Positions 9,607 through 21,164 of a DNA stretch of 64,000 bases are shown here, piece by piece (the stretch's first letter is position 1; every line of letters begins with the position of its first letter). Below the pieces are notes generated by a model that saw only the letters and a program-made list of their open reading frames with translations, was not told the DNA's origin and did no database searches. This DNA is from Pinus tabuliformis. Lineage: Eukaryota; Streptophyta; Pinopsida; Pinales; Pinaceae. A program made the position numbers and the translations under genes. The DNA lies in assembly GCA_031772625.1 (NCBI GenBank), contig CM062805.1, positions 800,504,592-800,568,591 of the forward strand, written 5' to 3'.

Positions 9607-10670
9607 TGTTATATACATTTTTGTGCCTTACAGCATTGAGCATGAAATGTCCATAATCTAAGGGATCCAAAGTCCCTAAACATGTTGTTCCTACCCCTAG
9701 AGGAACAAGGCTAATAAACCACAGCAATTCACAGAAGTTCTCCACCTGAAACTGCTCAAAAACAAGTCAATTCAGGATCATTTCAGTGGCTACACTAGCT
9801 GTTTGCGCTGAATGTCAAAGCCAACACTGGCTACCTGCGTTGAATGTCAACTGGAACAAAGGCTACCTGCGCTGAACGAGAGTGGACAAGTGGCAGGCTC
9901 ATTTCTCAAGGTGTCAAAACCCAGGAAGCTTCCAAAATGACACTTGCCTCAAGGAATTTGACTGGTGATGAGTAAGAGGTTCCAAATCTCCAAGTGGAAG
10001 CAAGAACCTCCAAGTGGACTCAAGAACTGACAGAGGGAGAGGACACTAGTCAGATCTCAAGCTGACTCATCCTCTCTCCAAACATCTATATATGGATCTC
10101 TCCTCCATGAGATCTAGAGGATGGAATTTTGTTATTGCAAAGAATTGATGTTGGTTTGAGACTGGAATCATTGGGTGCTTAATGCTTTGAAGGGGTTGAA
10201 GATAGGAATTCCATTTGCTGGGAAGGAGATGCTGGATTGGAGCCCTCTGGGTTGTATCTCTTCCTGAACCTTGTTATTCATCAATAAAGCTATCTTGGTT
10301 TCTCCTATATGCTGATGTATTTTGATGTATGAATGTATTAGTGTATTTGGTTTATTTCTAATCCGAAACTAGTTATGAATGTGAATATCTGTCTTTGTGT
10401 AGTGTTCTTCTCTTTTCGCAAGTAGCTATTCTCTTGTGATCTTGCAGGAAGTTGAAGCTGGATAAACAAGAAGGCAAGTAGCTGTGAACACCCAAAGAGA
10501 AGACAGACCGGATCGAGGGACAAACGGAAGACACTGGTAAGTCTATTGATCTCTCTTCTTTCACATTTCATAAAGGAAGAAACCAGCATAGTTGTACTTG
10601 TTTGTTGCTAAGGCACTGTCACACCTTAGGTGGATAGGATCGTCCTGCATAGGCATTTTTCCCCACAACA
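9607..10670 (+). repeat. 3' LTR of element A
   Basis: The sequence is 1064 bp, the same length as the 5' LTR, starts TGTTATATACA and ends CCCCACAACA. It is followed by the target duplication TGCAC (10671-10675). Differences from the 5' copy are scattered and mostly transitions, as expected for post-insertion mutation. Confidence 0.93.
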
Positions 10671-10839
10671 TGCACCCACTCCTTTAGGGACAAAGCGGGC
10701 AGGTCCGTAGTTTTTGTGAACAGGGGGTGCGGGACCACAGGCAACAGTGAGAGAAAGTGCGAAAACAGCTTTGTTGATTTTCAATGTCTTTCTCTCATTT
10801 TCAAAGCTTGACTTGAAGACCTGAGGTCTGAGACTTGCT

Positions 10840-11075
10840 TAGGAGGAAAATACAAGTGATGATAGACCCATACTGACTACAAATAATCATGGTGACGATA
10901 TTTTTGTGTAACACTTGGTAATGTTGTAAGGGCCGTGTTGGAGTGGTTTGAGCTTCTGATGGGATCTTGTAAGACGTATTTTCTGCAGATGTAACCAAAC
11001 TTTGTCGCCCACTTGAAACTTGTGTGGTACCCCTGTGGGTGAGGAGAAGCTGCTCCTATGTTCTATCATGACCAT
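10840..11075 (-). pseudogene. Pro-RT linker fused to integrase C-terminus (deletion junction)
   Basis: On the minus strand the peptide reads SSFSSPTGVPHKFQVGDKVW and continues LHLQKIRLTRSHQKLKPLQ. In intact relatives SSPTGVP lies between protease and RT, while VPHKFQVGDKVWLHLQ belongs to the C-terminal domain after the integrase core. The two are joined at about 11030-11040 across a shared Gly-Val-Pro-like stretch, so roughly 2.5 kb of pol has been lost. Reading continues to about 10890 and then decays. Confidence 0.65.
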
Positions 11076-11093
11076 ATCCCTTTGCTGATGCTG

Positions 11094-12665
11094 CTATGTG
11101 GAGTAACCCTTCGCGGGGGTCATGAATGTGGCTACAATCTTCCCCTTACTTTGGGAGAAAAACAGACAGAAAATGAATTTCCTAGTCTCGGAGACGATCT
11201 TGCTGCATTTCTTAGCAGAGATCAAAGAGGTGGCAGTAGGTGGGGCTACCTTTGATATCCTGTATAATGAATTACCCAAAATAATAATAACAGTGTGAGG
11301 CCTTGACTCATACACATCATGTCACCTCCAAAAGTATGGTTGGCCAAATAGTACATCGCAAACATCCTGAGGTGCAACATCACATAATACCTCATCTGTG
11401 AAGGGTTTGATGTTGTAGGGAAGGTGGCACTGCTGGAGAACTTGGAGATCTTGTCCTTGGTGAAGCCACCTAATACTATATGGATATGGGCGTGGTATAG
11501 TCAGTAGGCCCAACCACTTCACGACCACTGCTGAGATGAGGTTCTTTTTGTCGACAATGAATTGTAGTGGCAAACCCTTCACCCACATCTGTGAGTGGAA
11601 AAGATGCTCCCCCTCTTCTGGATCTTCGGGATCATTCTTCTGGATCTTGGTGGTTGCAACAATGACGCTGGGCTCTGCATCAATGATCTGCTTCCCTTTT
11701 CCATTCCCCTTGTCAGGTTCTGACTCAGGGTCGGAACATGCATCTGATTCCGAAGCCTTCAACTCAGCCACGAGTGACTGCTTGATCCGACACTCACTTG
11801 TGTTGTGAGTGGGGCTCTTATGGAACTCACACCGCTTTCCTGTGTCCTTCTTCGACTTCATGGTGTTGTTCTTGTCTTGCGGCTTCGACGGGTTTTCTTC
11901 GGCCACCCCACCTTGGCTTTTTCCTTTGGTCTTCGGATTCACATATCCAAAGTCTCACTTCTTTTGTTTGAACTTCTACTCAATTTTGACAGCATATTGG
12001 TACGTTATGTTGAGAGAGGAAATCTTCAGGAACTCCATATCTTCCTGGATGTACATGTGTAGGCAGCTGCAATATTTGAGTACCAAATGTAGCTTAGAGT
12101 TCTTGATACCCAACTGTGTGAGGAGGGTATAAAAAATGTTTGTGAACTTCGACACATCTTGGTCCCTTTCCTATCGCAGCGTGGTCCACTTTATGTATTT
12201 GTCCTCGTAGCTTTTGATAGGGTAATACCACTCCTTAATGGTATCCTGAAATGAACTCCAAGTGGATGTGGCTGAAAATAGTGAGCTCGTACTTTCATAC
12301 TTTTGCTCGCAATAGGTTTCCCACTAGTCCTTGACGTGGGGGGCTGCTTTGAGAAGAGTAAAAACAATCTTTTCCCGACTTGAAAATTCATGAACCGAAA
12401 AATACCCTTATAGCAGATTTAACCATTTATCTATGACATCTATGTCCATTTGACCCTCAAAGATGGGGATTTCAAAATTAACTTGTACCTTAAAGGATGT
12501 AGCATTTCCAGAGTAGCTGTTGGAAGCCGATGCATTGCCTCTGGGTAGCCACTGAAGGATCTACGCAAAGTTGTCCATCATCACTTTCCTTTCTCAATCG
12601 AGGGCTTCTTTGAGCAAGATTTTGAAAGGATCTCTTGCCCCCTCATCTTTCTTTTCATCCTCCAT
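11094..12665 (-). pseudogene. Ty3/gypsy gag and protease remnant
   Basis: Reading begins at the ATG complementary to 12663-12665 (MEDEKKDEGARDPFKILLKE). It passes through a badly shifted gag region with YPIKSYEDKYIKWTTLR-like sequence near 12200. The clean stretch from 11942 down to 11322 holds CEFHKSPTHNTSEC, a zinc-finger-like Cys/His motif, and the protease-like segment LFHSQMWVKGLPLQFIVD. The Gly and Ser expected after the Asp are missing (IVDKKN), so the active site is damaged. A segment with NSLYRISKVAPPTA follows down to 11094 in another frame. Several stops and frameshifts make it non-functional. Confidence 0.7.
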
Positions 12666-12784
12666 GGGAGGCTGCCAGGATTTGCGAAGTTGGTCTTGCA
12701 AAGGTTTGACTAGTTTCAAGCCCTAACTCCTTATATCCCGACCTCGTTGGGGACATACAAAGGAAAACAAAGAAAAAGCAGACT

Positions 12785-12796
12785 GCTCTGATACCA
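12785..12796 (-). other. Primer-binding site, initiator tRNA-Met type
   Basis: The plus strand reads GCTCTGATACCA, the reverse complement of TGGTATCAGAGC, the classic plant primer-binding site for initiator tRNA-Met. It sits one base from an LTR end starting TGATCTAG on the plus strand (12798), which fixes the orientation and the inner LTR boundary. Confidence 0.85.
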
Positions 12797-13399
12797 CTGA
12801 TCTAGATTTAAATAGGAACACAACAAATTACAGAGATAACTAGAAATACAGAGATGCAACAGAAATAATACTTCGTTTCATTACTATAAAATAATGAAAT
12901 ATGCTTACAAACAAAAATGGAAATAAACTAGCTAGGGCGATGGTAGCTTATCTCTGAGAAGAGATGTGGCAGCTACATGCCTCTAAAATATGTTACAATG
13001 AGACTCGAAGGCCTATTTATTGTCAAGAAACAACTGAAAACTCTTAACATCCCAAAACCTGACCCTAGAAGATGAAACGCCAAATTGTGGGCCTCGTTGT
13101 GGGTAAGTTGGTACATCAACTTCTCGGGATCGTAACTTTGGCACCTGATCTTCGTTTGACACGTACAATAGCTCCTTAGAAAGATCTACCCGAGCGCTAC
13201 AACTTTGGGAAGAGAAAAATCTGTCCATGGACCCATGTTGCTCCCAAATTTCCCAAAAAACGTTATTTAGGGCCTCAAAACGACTCCGAAAGTTTATGAC
13301 CCGAAAAACTGCTAAAAATAGTAAATTGTGCTATAATTACGAAAACTGAAAAAATGAAAGAGACGGTTGTGGGGGTCCAAGTGGGATAGGTGGGTGGCC

Positions 13400-14451
13400 A
13401 TCAAAATTCACCAGGACCATCAGCACCCTTTCCGCCAAAGATCATTGCCAGATTTTCGCCTATATACGACAGGTGCATTATGCAGTGAATCAACATATTG
13501 GTGATGGGTATTGGGTCCTCCAGCCATAGACACCCATCATGTGCCAAGCATAACAGCTGCTTGATGACCAACACTATCACAGGGTTGTGGTTATAGTGCG
13601 ACACCCAGAGCAAGTTGAGTAATCCTGTCTTCTCTACTGCTCTGAGCCACTTTCATGGCTCCAGTGCAATCCTCCCCATATTCATGTCTATGATGTGGTG
13701 CATCAACTGTTCGGTCACCAGGTACGGGAACTTCTCATGGTTTGCCAAGTCCCTGTCTTCAAGCTTCAATTTCGGCACCCATGCCAGGAAGCAGACCGTC
13801 AAAAGTGATTTCATGTGCTAGCAGAGGGGTTTGCAGGGCAATCTTACTTTCATCAATGTTCTTCACGACCTTGGATAGCTTGTGCAGGGGGACATACTCC
13901 ATTAACTGTGTAATAGGGTCCGCACCCTAGGATTCAACCTCCTCTATTTCCACTCCCACATCCTCATCATCCATGGGGATGTCTTTGATATCCTCTTCTT
14001 CTGCTTCTAGGTTTATAGCCTTTCCTTTCTCCTGGGTAGCGGGCTTTGGTGGGTTTCATCTTGGCAACATGTGCACCAATATGCCAGGTTGCTTGCCCTT
14101 CTTTTCTTTCATGGTCTCCTTGGTCGGGGTTGGCTTTGGTCTCAGTTTTCTCAGGGATTTAGGGACCTCCACCAATACTTCGGCCACTTCCGGGGCAGCT
14201 ATTTCGGCCCCCATATCAATTTCCTACATATTTTCCTCGGCTGCCACTCCTTCAGTTTTCATAGCTTCTACACGGGTTGACATGACGCTATTCACTAGTG
14301 CTTGTGTCTCCTTTGAAAATTGTTCAAACAACGGACTCGCTATGAGATCTTGAAAGAATTCATAGTTCATGTGCATTTGAAAGTGTAACAATGCAATTCT
14401 TAGAATGGAAAGTGTTTTTTGTTGGGCAGCCACTTGTAATTTATAAGGCAT
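13400..14451 (-). pseudogene. Decayed retroelement-associated hypothetical ORF
   Basis: The minus strand reads MPYKLQVAAQQKTLSILRIA from 14451, then an acidic, Pro/Lys-rich stretch (KLRPKPTPTKETMKEKKGKQ), and ends with LWVSHYNHNPVIVLVIKQLL and IHCIMHLSYIGENLAMIFGG near 13400. Several stops and frame changes interrupt it. I do not recognise a domain. Its style matches the hypothetical ORFs that accompany gymnosperm Ty3/gypsy elements, and the neighbouring integrase fragment at 14816-15150 fits that origin. Confidence 0.4.
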
Positions 14452-14815
14452 TTTGAATTTAAATATGACCTTTCCCCCAAAAATTGGTTCATTAATGCCA
14501 GATTGGCATCAGATTTTCAAGGATCTAATCCATAAATTTAGTCTTAAATGTCATCCGTTTGCTCCATTTGGCCTCACTTCTACTGTCTTTCCATGAATAG
14601 TGACTTTAACGGTCACTTTCCAGCTGACCTGCATGATTTCTCCCTAGGTAGCACAACTCCCTCTGCACTGCCACAGACCAAGTGACGCGTCCGTGATCTT
14701 CCATTCACGCAACTCCCCACCCCAGGTAGTGTAGTTTATAGCCCCAAGCATCCTTTCAGCTGCTTAGAGTGATAAGACTATGCTACTTTCATTTAGTCAC
14801 ATGACTGGTCATACC

Positions 14816-15150
14816 ACTAGTGTATGGCTTCAAGTGACTGCCATTCACCTTTCTTGGGAAGGGTTCTCCATTTAACTTGACCAGCTATACCACTCCTCCA
14901 TCGGTAATCTCCTTAATAACATAAGGCCCTAACCAGTGCATCCTGAATTTCCCTGGAAATTTATCAAACTTACTATCATATAACAAAACCAAGTCATTTA
15001 CCTTAAATGTGCACAGCTTGATGTGTTGATCATGCCATGCCTTTTCACTTTTTTTGGACCTATTAGTGTTGGTATCTTCATCCCTCCATTAGTGATCAAA
15101 TTCTCTTGTTGCATTACATGTTAGGTGTCTCATCCAATCAGCTGCATTCC
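14816..15150 (-). pseudogene. Ty3/gypsy integrase C-terminal fragment
   Basis: The minus strand reads EWNAADWMRHLTCNATREFD, a stop, then AWHDQHIKLCTFKVNDLVLL, YDSKFDKFPGKFRMHWLGPY and VKLNGEPFPRKVNGSHLKPY. The 'YDSK...FPGKF...WxGPYVI' pattern is the integrase C-terminal domain of Athila/Tat-like Ty3/gypsy elements. An in-frame TAG sits where related proteins have Gln (GVVQL), a C-to-T change. The integrase core and RT are absent. Confidence 0.75.
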
Positions 15151-16483
15151 ATTAGGGTCATGGATCTTCTGATGGTAGGAGCATATTATAAATTTTCTCT
15201 CATGTTCTTTACTTACTGGCCCATTTTCATACATTTAGGTTATTTGCAATCATTTTTACCTTTACATCTGCAAAAGTCATTTTTAGGGTTTTAGGTCTCA
15301 TTAGCTCGAGGGTTTTGTCAATAAGGCCTTGAAAATTCTCAATAATGGCCAGTAGGCACATGAGGAGGTCAAATAAAGACTCAGCAACAAAAATTTCAAT
15401 AATCACATGCTCAGTGATTGATTTTTCCTCAAAACCCTGTTTTGAGGAAAAACAGAGTTTTTTATGTTTTATGTACAAAATCTCATGTAATTTCATTTTT
15501 TACATATGTAATAATTTTGAGATGTAGCCTGGTCACCTTGCCAAGCTCCTACACTCTAGTTCCTACAAAAGAAACAAAATTTCAAAGCATTTAGTCCATC
15601 AAAGGCAAAAAGTAAGACAAACTGCCCAAAACAGAGTTTTAAAAAGCAAGCGAAAGGCAAACATTAGGAAAGTGGGTTTTCATAAGTGAAAAATCAAAAT
15701 AACTGCTATATAAAGACTTTTCATGTCAAAGGAAGCTCATTTTTATGTCAAAGAAAGCTCATTTGTATGTCAAAGGAGAAGAGAGCAAGTGCAAATCGTG
15801 TTTTCAAGCTAAAGGAGCGATTTTTCATTCAAAATGTCAAAATTTGGAAGCGTGGCGCACCTGGGTCAAGGCGTGGCGCACACAGAGAAAAATTTGCACT
15901 GGGTTTCTAACTGGTGTGATGCACCAAAGAGGCATGACGCACTAGTCTTCAAGGCACGAAATCATCCAAAGCTCCCAAATCACAAATTCTTCATTTCAAA
16001 AGTAAGTTGACACCCCCATATTGCCAATGTATGAGTTTCCATAAGTTTTTATAGTGTTTCAATAGGGAAAAAATTATACCCTAGTTCCTTGCACAGTTGT
16101 ATTGAGAAATCTGCCTAGGGTTTACAAATTACAGTTTTTGTTGTCTTATTCACCCTTACCACTTCACTTCCCCTCACTACCATTTCATTCACCTCTTTCC
16201 TCCTTCCCTTTTTCACTCACACTTACCTATTCCCCCTATCCCTAAAACTAATAACCCTAATCCCTAACTTCACTTCTCCCAAACCCTAGTCAATATCCCT
16301 AAACCCTAAATATCATTCTCCAAACCCTTCCATTTCCACTAACCCTACAAGCAGCATCCCAAACCCCTTATTCACAGTCCCTTCATAGTCCTTATCATCA
16401 ATCCTTGTTGTTTAGTATCAAATACCTATTGACACTATAAAATCTCTTCATACTCATCTAAGAAAAATCAAGCATTAGCGAAC
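15151..16483. other. Non-coding stretch upstream of a retroelement ORF
   Basis: No gene is recognised. The stretch contains 'GGCGCAC' and 'GACGCAC' motifs at 15850-15945 and a run of loosely spaced 'CCCTAAA'-like words at 16230-16330. It may be the leader or LTR of the element carrying the ORF at 16484-17968, but I could not define ends. Confidence 0.3.
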
Positions 16484-17968
16484 ATGGAGTCAGATTGATC
16501 TTATGACAGAAATAAGGAAACATTTAGTGACTCCTCCAAAGAAATTCATGCACCAAGGAGACCTCACAAGAGTGGAAAACATAATTGGGAGGAGCCTACT
16601 ACACTTACTGAGTTGTTGGCTTGCCCTCTTGCTGTCACATGCTTCCAACATCAATCTTGTTACCAATTTTTTGAGATGGTGGAAAGAGTCAAATACCACC
16701 ATGAGCTTGCCATACTTTTTGTGCTCCATCTTCTCAATGGCCAGGTCAATTTGGCAGGTGTGACATTCACCTTGACACCTAAGACTATAGCTCAAGCAAC
16801 CTGTATTCCAAATGTAGGTGAATAGTGGAATAAGGGGCAGCTGGTGGACAAAGATCATTATGAGCCTTATATCAAGGCTGGTTTTTAGAGGCATGTTAGT
16901 AGGGTCTTCCCTTTCAGGTACCTACAGGACACATATGCTCCCCTTATGAAACTCATAATCAAATATTTCAGCTGTGAAGTCAGATTTTCTCGCCTATACA
17001 CCTATCATATCAGATTGTTGATGCATTTTACTAGGGTGAGGATGATGAACCTCCCCTATTTCATTTGCTGGAATATTGAGAAAATGACCACATTGGTTCA
17101 TAGGAAGCCTCCTCATCAACAGTATAACAACATCTATCACTTTGCATTAATCAAAATTGTGGTTTTGCATCAGCTTAGTTTACTGAATGTTTCATGGGAG
17201 TACTTCATTTCACATGAGGTCTTTACAAGTCCTCAGGTGCCCCCATCAGTTTTTCATGAGGCAGGAGAGCCTTCACATCAGCAAGAGGTGCATGAGACTC
17301 AAACCACTAGTGTGCCAATGTTTGTCACTTACCAAAAGGGCACAAGGAGATTGTTTGCAGCAACAAAATGAGTATTATCTCCACTCGAGGTGGAAGGGGT
17401 CTTATTTCCTTCAACAGAAGAGCGGGTATAGGACAAGGGTAAGTAGCCATTGCATGATGAGGGGCCTTCAGAAGGTCAAGAGGCAGATTTCATTCTCATT
17501 CAGGATGATGACACAGATTTGAGCTCAAATCTCCAGGAGATCATTCAGGAGCAGCAAGATTACATTCATGACTTGTCTCTCAACCTGGAAAGAGCCAAGT
17601 GGATAATAAATTATCTTGAGCAAAGAGACAAAAAATTAGAGGATCAACAAACCATCATGGAGCTCCAAAACATAAGGGAAAACCGGAAAGCTTCCAAGAG
17701 GAGGAAAACTAAGTTGACACCACTTGAACAAGAAATTGAAGCTGATCTTGAATATTGGCTTGAGAGGACAAACATGCACTTGGAAAAGATGCTAGAGAAT
17801 CCCAACAAAGAGAAAAATATGTTGAGTCACATGGCCTACCACTACTTGGCGAGAAACAAGGTTTGCAAAGCGAGAATTATGACTTTGAAGGCCAAGTTGA
17901 GGAAAGCATTGAGGAAGAGAAAAGAGCAAGACAAACTCCAAATCTTGGTTGAGGCTTCCTTAGCCTAA
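16484..17968 (+). pseudogene. Gymnosperm-type retroelement ORF of unknown function
   Basis: A single frame from the ATG at 16484 to the TAA at 17966-17968 contains several stops (for example 16496, 16823, 16886 and 17369). Readable blocks are FFEMVERVKYHHELAILFVL, NGQVNLAGVTFTLTPKTIAQ, YLQDTYAPLMKLIIKYFSCE and YTYHIRLLMHFTRVRMMNLP. A C-terminal 170 residues rich in Lys, Glu and Leu is likely coiled coil (from 17450). I recognise the family as a recurrent retroelement-linked ORF in conifer DNA without a known function. The stop at 17369-17371 (AAA TGA GTA) fits decay of a CGA codon. Confidence 0.5.
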
Positions 17969-19605
17969 CACAACACTTGATGTAGGACACTCAACCCAAA
18001 TTTCAAGAAATTTGGGACACTTTTGGTCAATTTTGAATTTTTGGAGTAAAAAATAGGATTTTCTACTTGGTGCACTGCGCCACCTGGCGCGCGCTTTTGC
18101 TAGGGACCTCCTTTGGAGAAAAACTCAGAATTTTGGATTCCTCAGGAAAAATATGAATTCTCACACATCGCCAAGAAATTTTGTCAAGTTTTGAGCTTCC
18201 AAAAGGGTCAAAATCACCTCAAAAATGCCCTTTCTGCCCCTTTTTGGCCACATAGGAAGCAGTGTTGGGAGAAATCATTTTTGGAGAGACAAATGGACAC
18301 CAAATTTAGAAATTCCACTTGTTCTAGAAAGTAGACAGGCAGACATTTATAACAAGTCCACTTGGAGAAAATTTGGTGCACGGGAAAGCCTCCAAAACTA
18401 GCCGCCAAGTAGTGCGGTGCACATGGACAAGAGTGCGGCGCATAGGATGAAAATTTGTCATTTTTGGCAAAAAACTCTGTTTTTCGCCTATTTTTTTCTC
18501 AGTTTGATTTTTTTCTCTCTAATAGTCAAACTCATGATGTAATTTGATGTAAATTGATGGATTTTGATGTAAATATGCTAAAATTTCACTCATGGATGTA
18601 GATACATCATGAAAAGGTAGTTTGCAACTAAATGAATCGATTTCCTAGGTTTTAGAGGCAAGCTATTCCACTGCCTACCTTTCAGTTCTTAGTTTAGATC
18701 TTGTTGAAACAACTCCTAAACTCATGAATTCAACCTCGAAAGCCTAGCATGAGTTGTCTGTTGCCTATATCTAGTATTTTTTCTGTCATCGGTAAAGGTT
18801 GGACTTTTGTGAATGATTTGAGCATTATTGTACATTTTTTTCTACAGTTTGGCAAAGGAATAGACCAGGGTTTGCAGCACTTTGTGGGATTCTTGTGGCA
18901 ACTTGATTTGATATTGTTTTCCTTCTATAATGAAAGTTTACATGTGTATATGTATTCCATCATATCTCTCTGTTCATCTTAACTAAATGAAGCAAGGATA
19001 AAGGTATGATTCATTGATGTTGGAGTGCTCTACCTAGGTTTTGTTTAGTTATTTATGTTTTCAGCTATTTGAAGAGGATCCCTGAGATTTTCATGCCCTC
19101 TCCAACTCCTCATCATTATTAGAGCTCTCCATCTCACTAAATTTGAAGTACTAATCCATTTTCCTACCTTGCCCCATAGAGATCTCTGCAAGACTGTGTC
19201 CATTCCCCGGACCCAATTCTGCCTTTCACATTTGAGCCAACAAAACAAAATTAAATTCAATCAAACTCCTCTGAGCATATACCTAGCCTAAAATCAGTCT
19301 TTAAATCAGTCATCTCAAGCCTTAATGACCATATTCTTCTGAGATTGACAAGGAGAAAGCCCTCTCCCGACCTGGTAGGGCTAGCTACCAGGTTAAGCAT
19401 GGTTTGATGTTACCCTAGATCCTACCTTTCTTAGCCTGAGGTAGATTTAGGCCCTAACATATTTGTGACCATACTAGGGACAAAATTTTATTATCATTGT
19501 TTTGCTTTGTAGACTATAGACGGAGCCTGAAGTTAGCCAGGTAGCCTTCGAAACACTCTTGCTTTGCATTAGCGAAAGTAGATGAATGCTGGTTCAGTCA
19601 ATCTC
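17969..19605. other. Non-coding sequence left of the copia LTR
   Basis: No gene is visible. There are 'GGCGCGCGC' and 'GTGCGGCGCA' motifs at 18080-18440, like those upstream of the 16.5-kb ORF. A two-hairpin block at 19353-19393 is related to one at 27415-27452. The stretch ends at the copia LTR, preceded by ATCTC (19601-19605). Confidence 0.3.
19353..19393 (+). repeat. Two-hairpin block, copy 1
   Basis: GAGAAAGCCCTCTC (first stem) is followed by ACCTGGTAG/CTACCAGGT (19370-19378 with 19385-19393) around a 6-base loop, then TTAAGCATGGTTTGA. The copy at 27415-27452 keeps both stems with different bases. It may be the 3' end of a SINE or LINE. Confidence 0.45.
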
Positions 19606-21151
19606 TGTTGGAAATAATACTGAGAGGGGGGGTAAATCAGTATTATCAGAAAAACTTTTTCATTTTATGCTCAGAAACATATACGCCACTTCAGTTAAGT
19701 GAAACAGCGTGTACACGCTACTGTGTCTAAAGAAACCAGCGTATAACAAGAAAACTTATGATTCAGTAGCTTATCTTCAGTAAATGCATCAAGACATTAT
19801 TAACCATGATAGTAAAACAGGTGCAGTATAATAGAGCAGATCATCACACAGAAAACACACACATGAACACCATGATATAAGGTGGAAACCCAATGTGGGT
19901 GAAAACCACCTGCTGCAAGTCGTCTCTATCTTTCTTTAATATGAAACTTCAGTTTACAATCTTTTGTACTGGTGCAGCCTTATACCAGTACGCAGGCTAC
20001 AACCTGCTGAAGGCTTCAACCTTCTCTCGTTCTCCAAACTTCCTTGGAAGGGAGCTCCAACCCCCTTTGCTCTTGTACTAGCTAAGATACTAGTACGTAG
20101 GTGCTGGCCTACAATCTTCTTTCCTTCAGGTACCACTTTTCATACATTTTCAGACTGGATATTCCTGAAGCACAACATTACAATTTGAAGACCACAATTC
20201 ATTCAACTTTCATAACAGATCATTGAAGCACAAAACAACCAATACTAGCATCATCAATCTTTGAATCACTGAACCACTGAAACCCTGTCAACACCAGTCA
20301 CCAGAACACAGAGCAGACTACATAACTCTTCAATAGCAGTCAGACCCAACTGCAACCCCAAAAATCAAACTTCAAAAGATATACGCTACTTCAATGAGAG
20401 AAACCCGCGTATACACGCGCTTTTACCAAAGACAACCTGCGTACAGATCTAAAAATAAATTCTCTTAACTTGCAGTTGTACCAGACATCAGTTAGACCCA
20501 GAACATAACATTGCGTCAGTATGCAGATCTAGAAATAGGCATAATCAACCATATCATAATTGTGCATTTCAAACCATTAGATCCCAATATGTCCTTAGAT
20601 CTAGTCTTCCATCAACCGGTGTGATCTCTCCTTAGCTTAAATCAAGCAACCCAGAACCTACATACCAGATCTCTTTCTTTTTCAGATATTCAAGACTTTT
20701 TCAATTGTGCAATTCCTAATGATCTTCTTCTCCTTATATAGCCTTAGGCCTTGCTCAATACCAAGAGCCAAAACCATAGAAATCCAATACCATCAACTTA
20801 AAAACTAGGGATCAACACGTCCGTCGAGACACCATGGTCCAAAACCATAGGCACAACTTCCAAGGAATAACCGCCATGGACCAAAGATAAGTTTTCCACA
20901 TACACGCTCTTTTACTGAAGCCAACCTGCATGTACACGCGACTTGGTATATAGCGAACCTACGTATACACGACTTGGTATATAGTGAACCTGCTTGTATA
21001 TGCGACTTGGTATATAGTGAACCAGCGTGTATATATTTTCTCTTCATACTTGTAGTCTGATCATCAATTCCTTGCTGCTATCCTTCTGCACTATGATTTG
21101 TCATCAGTGTGATTTGCCATCAAGGCCAACACTTGTCTCATAATGCCAACA
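19606..21151 (-). repeat. 3' LTR of the copia element
   Basis: The plus strand runs from TGTTGGAAATAAT at 19606 to AATGCCAACA at 21151, giving TG...CA ends over 1546 bp. The purine tract abuts it at 21154-21164. It contains dispersed GCGTATACACGC-like palindromes and a short tandem repeat at 20941-21037. No second copy exists in the window, so the outer limit rests on the terminal dinucleotides alone. Confidence 0.7.
20941..21037 (-). repeat. Short tandem repeat in the copia LTR
   Basis: ACTTGGTATATAG recurs at 20941, 20972 and 21005 (31 and 33 bases apart), each followed by a GAACC word and a palindrome-like GTATA/TATAC stretch. It lies in the U3-like part of the LTR, where such repeats can act as promoter elements; no activity is shown. 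Confidence 0.6.
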
Positions 21152-21153
21152 AT

Positions 21154-21164
21154 CTCCCCCTTTG
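21154..21164 (-). other. Polypurine tract of the copia element
   Basis: The plus strand reads CTCCCCCTTTG, so the minus strand reads CAAAGGGGGAG just before the LTR start TTGTTGGC. Similar tracts occur at 21200-21210, 21233-21240, 21282-21289, 21688-21695 and 21712-21719. Confidence 0.7.

Larger units (their letters stand above)
2672..10670 (+). mobile_element. Element A: complete non-autonomous gag-pro LTR retrotransposon
   Basis: This is a structurally complete element. It has two 1064-bp LTRs (2672-3735 and 9607-10670), both TGTTAT...CAACA, and a perfect 5-bp target duplication TGCAC at 2667-2671 and 10671-10675. A primer-binding site follows the 5' LTR and a short purine tract precedes the 3' LTR. 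The interior of about 5.9 kb has a 1.7-kb leader, one interrupted gag-pro frame (5457-7025) and a 2.6-kb non-coding 3' region. No reverse transcriptase, RNase H or integrase motif is visible in any frame, so it would need trans-acting enzymes. The LTRs differ by a few tens of mostly transition changes by eye, which suggests a fairly recent insertion. Confidence 0.93.
10800..13350 (-). mobile_element. Internally deleted Ty3/gypsy retrotransposon, minus strand
   Basis: Read on the minus strand there is a presumed 5' LTR (12798 to roughly 13350, distal limit not found), then an initiator-Met primer-binding site (reverse complement at 12785-12796), a gag-PR region (12665 to about 11094) and a short integrase C-terminal segment. 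The gene order fits a Ty3/gypsy element of a chromovirus-like type. Almost all of RT, RNase H and integrase is missing, and I find no 3' LTR before 10671. The host flanks of element A lie immediately to the left. Confidence 0.7.

Noticed and set aside
15430..15460. Short inverted A/T-rich repeat 'AAAAACAGAGTTTTTT' as a terminator or TIR
   Set aside because: It is low complexity, and the similar word near 18470 is not positioned as an element end.
16230..16330. Runs of CCCTAA/CCCTAAA words resembling plant telomere repeat
   Set aside because: The words are irregularly spaced and mixed with other sequence; there is no true tandem heptamer array.
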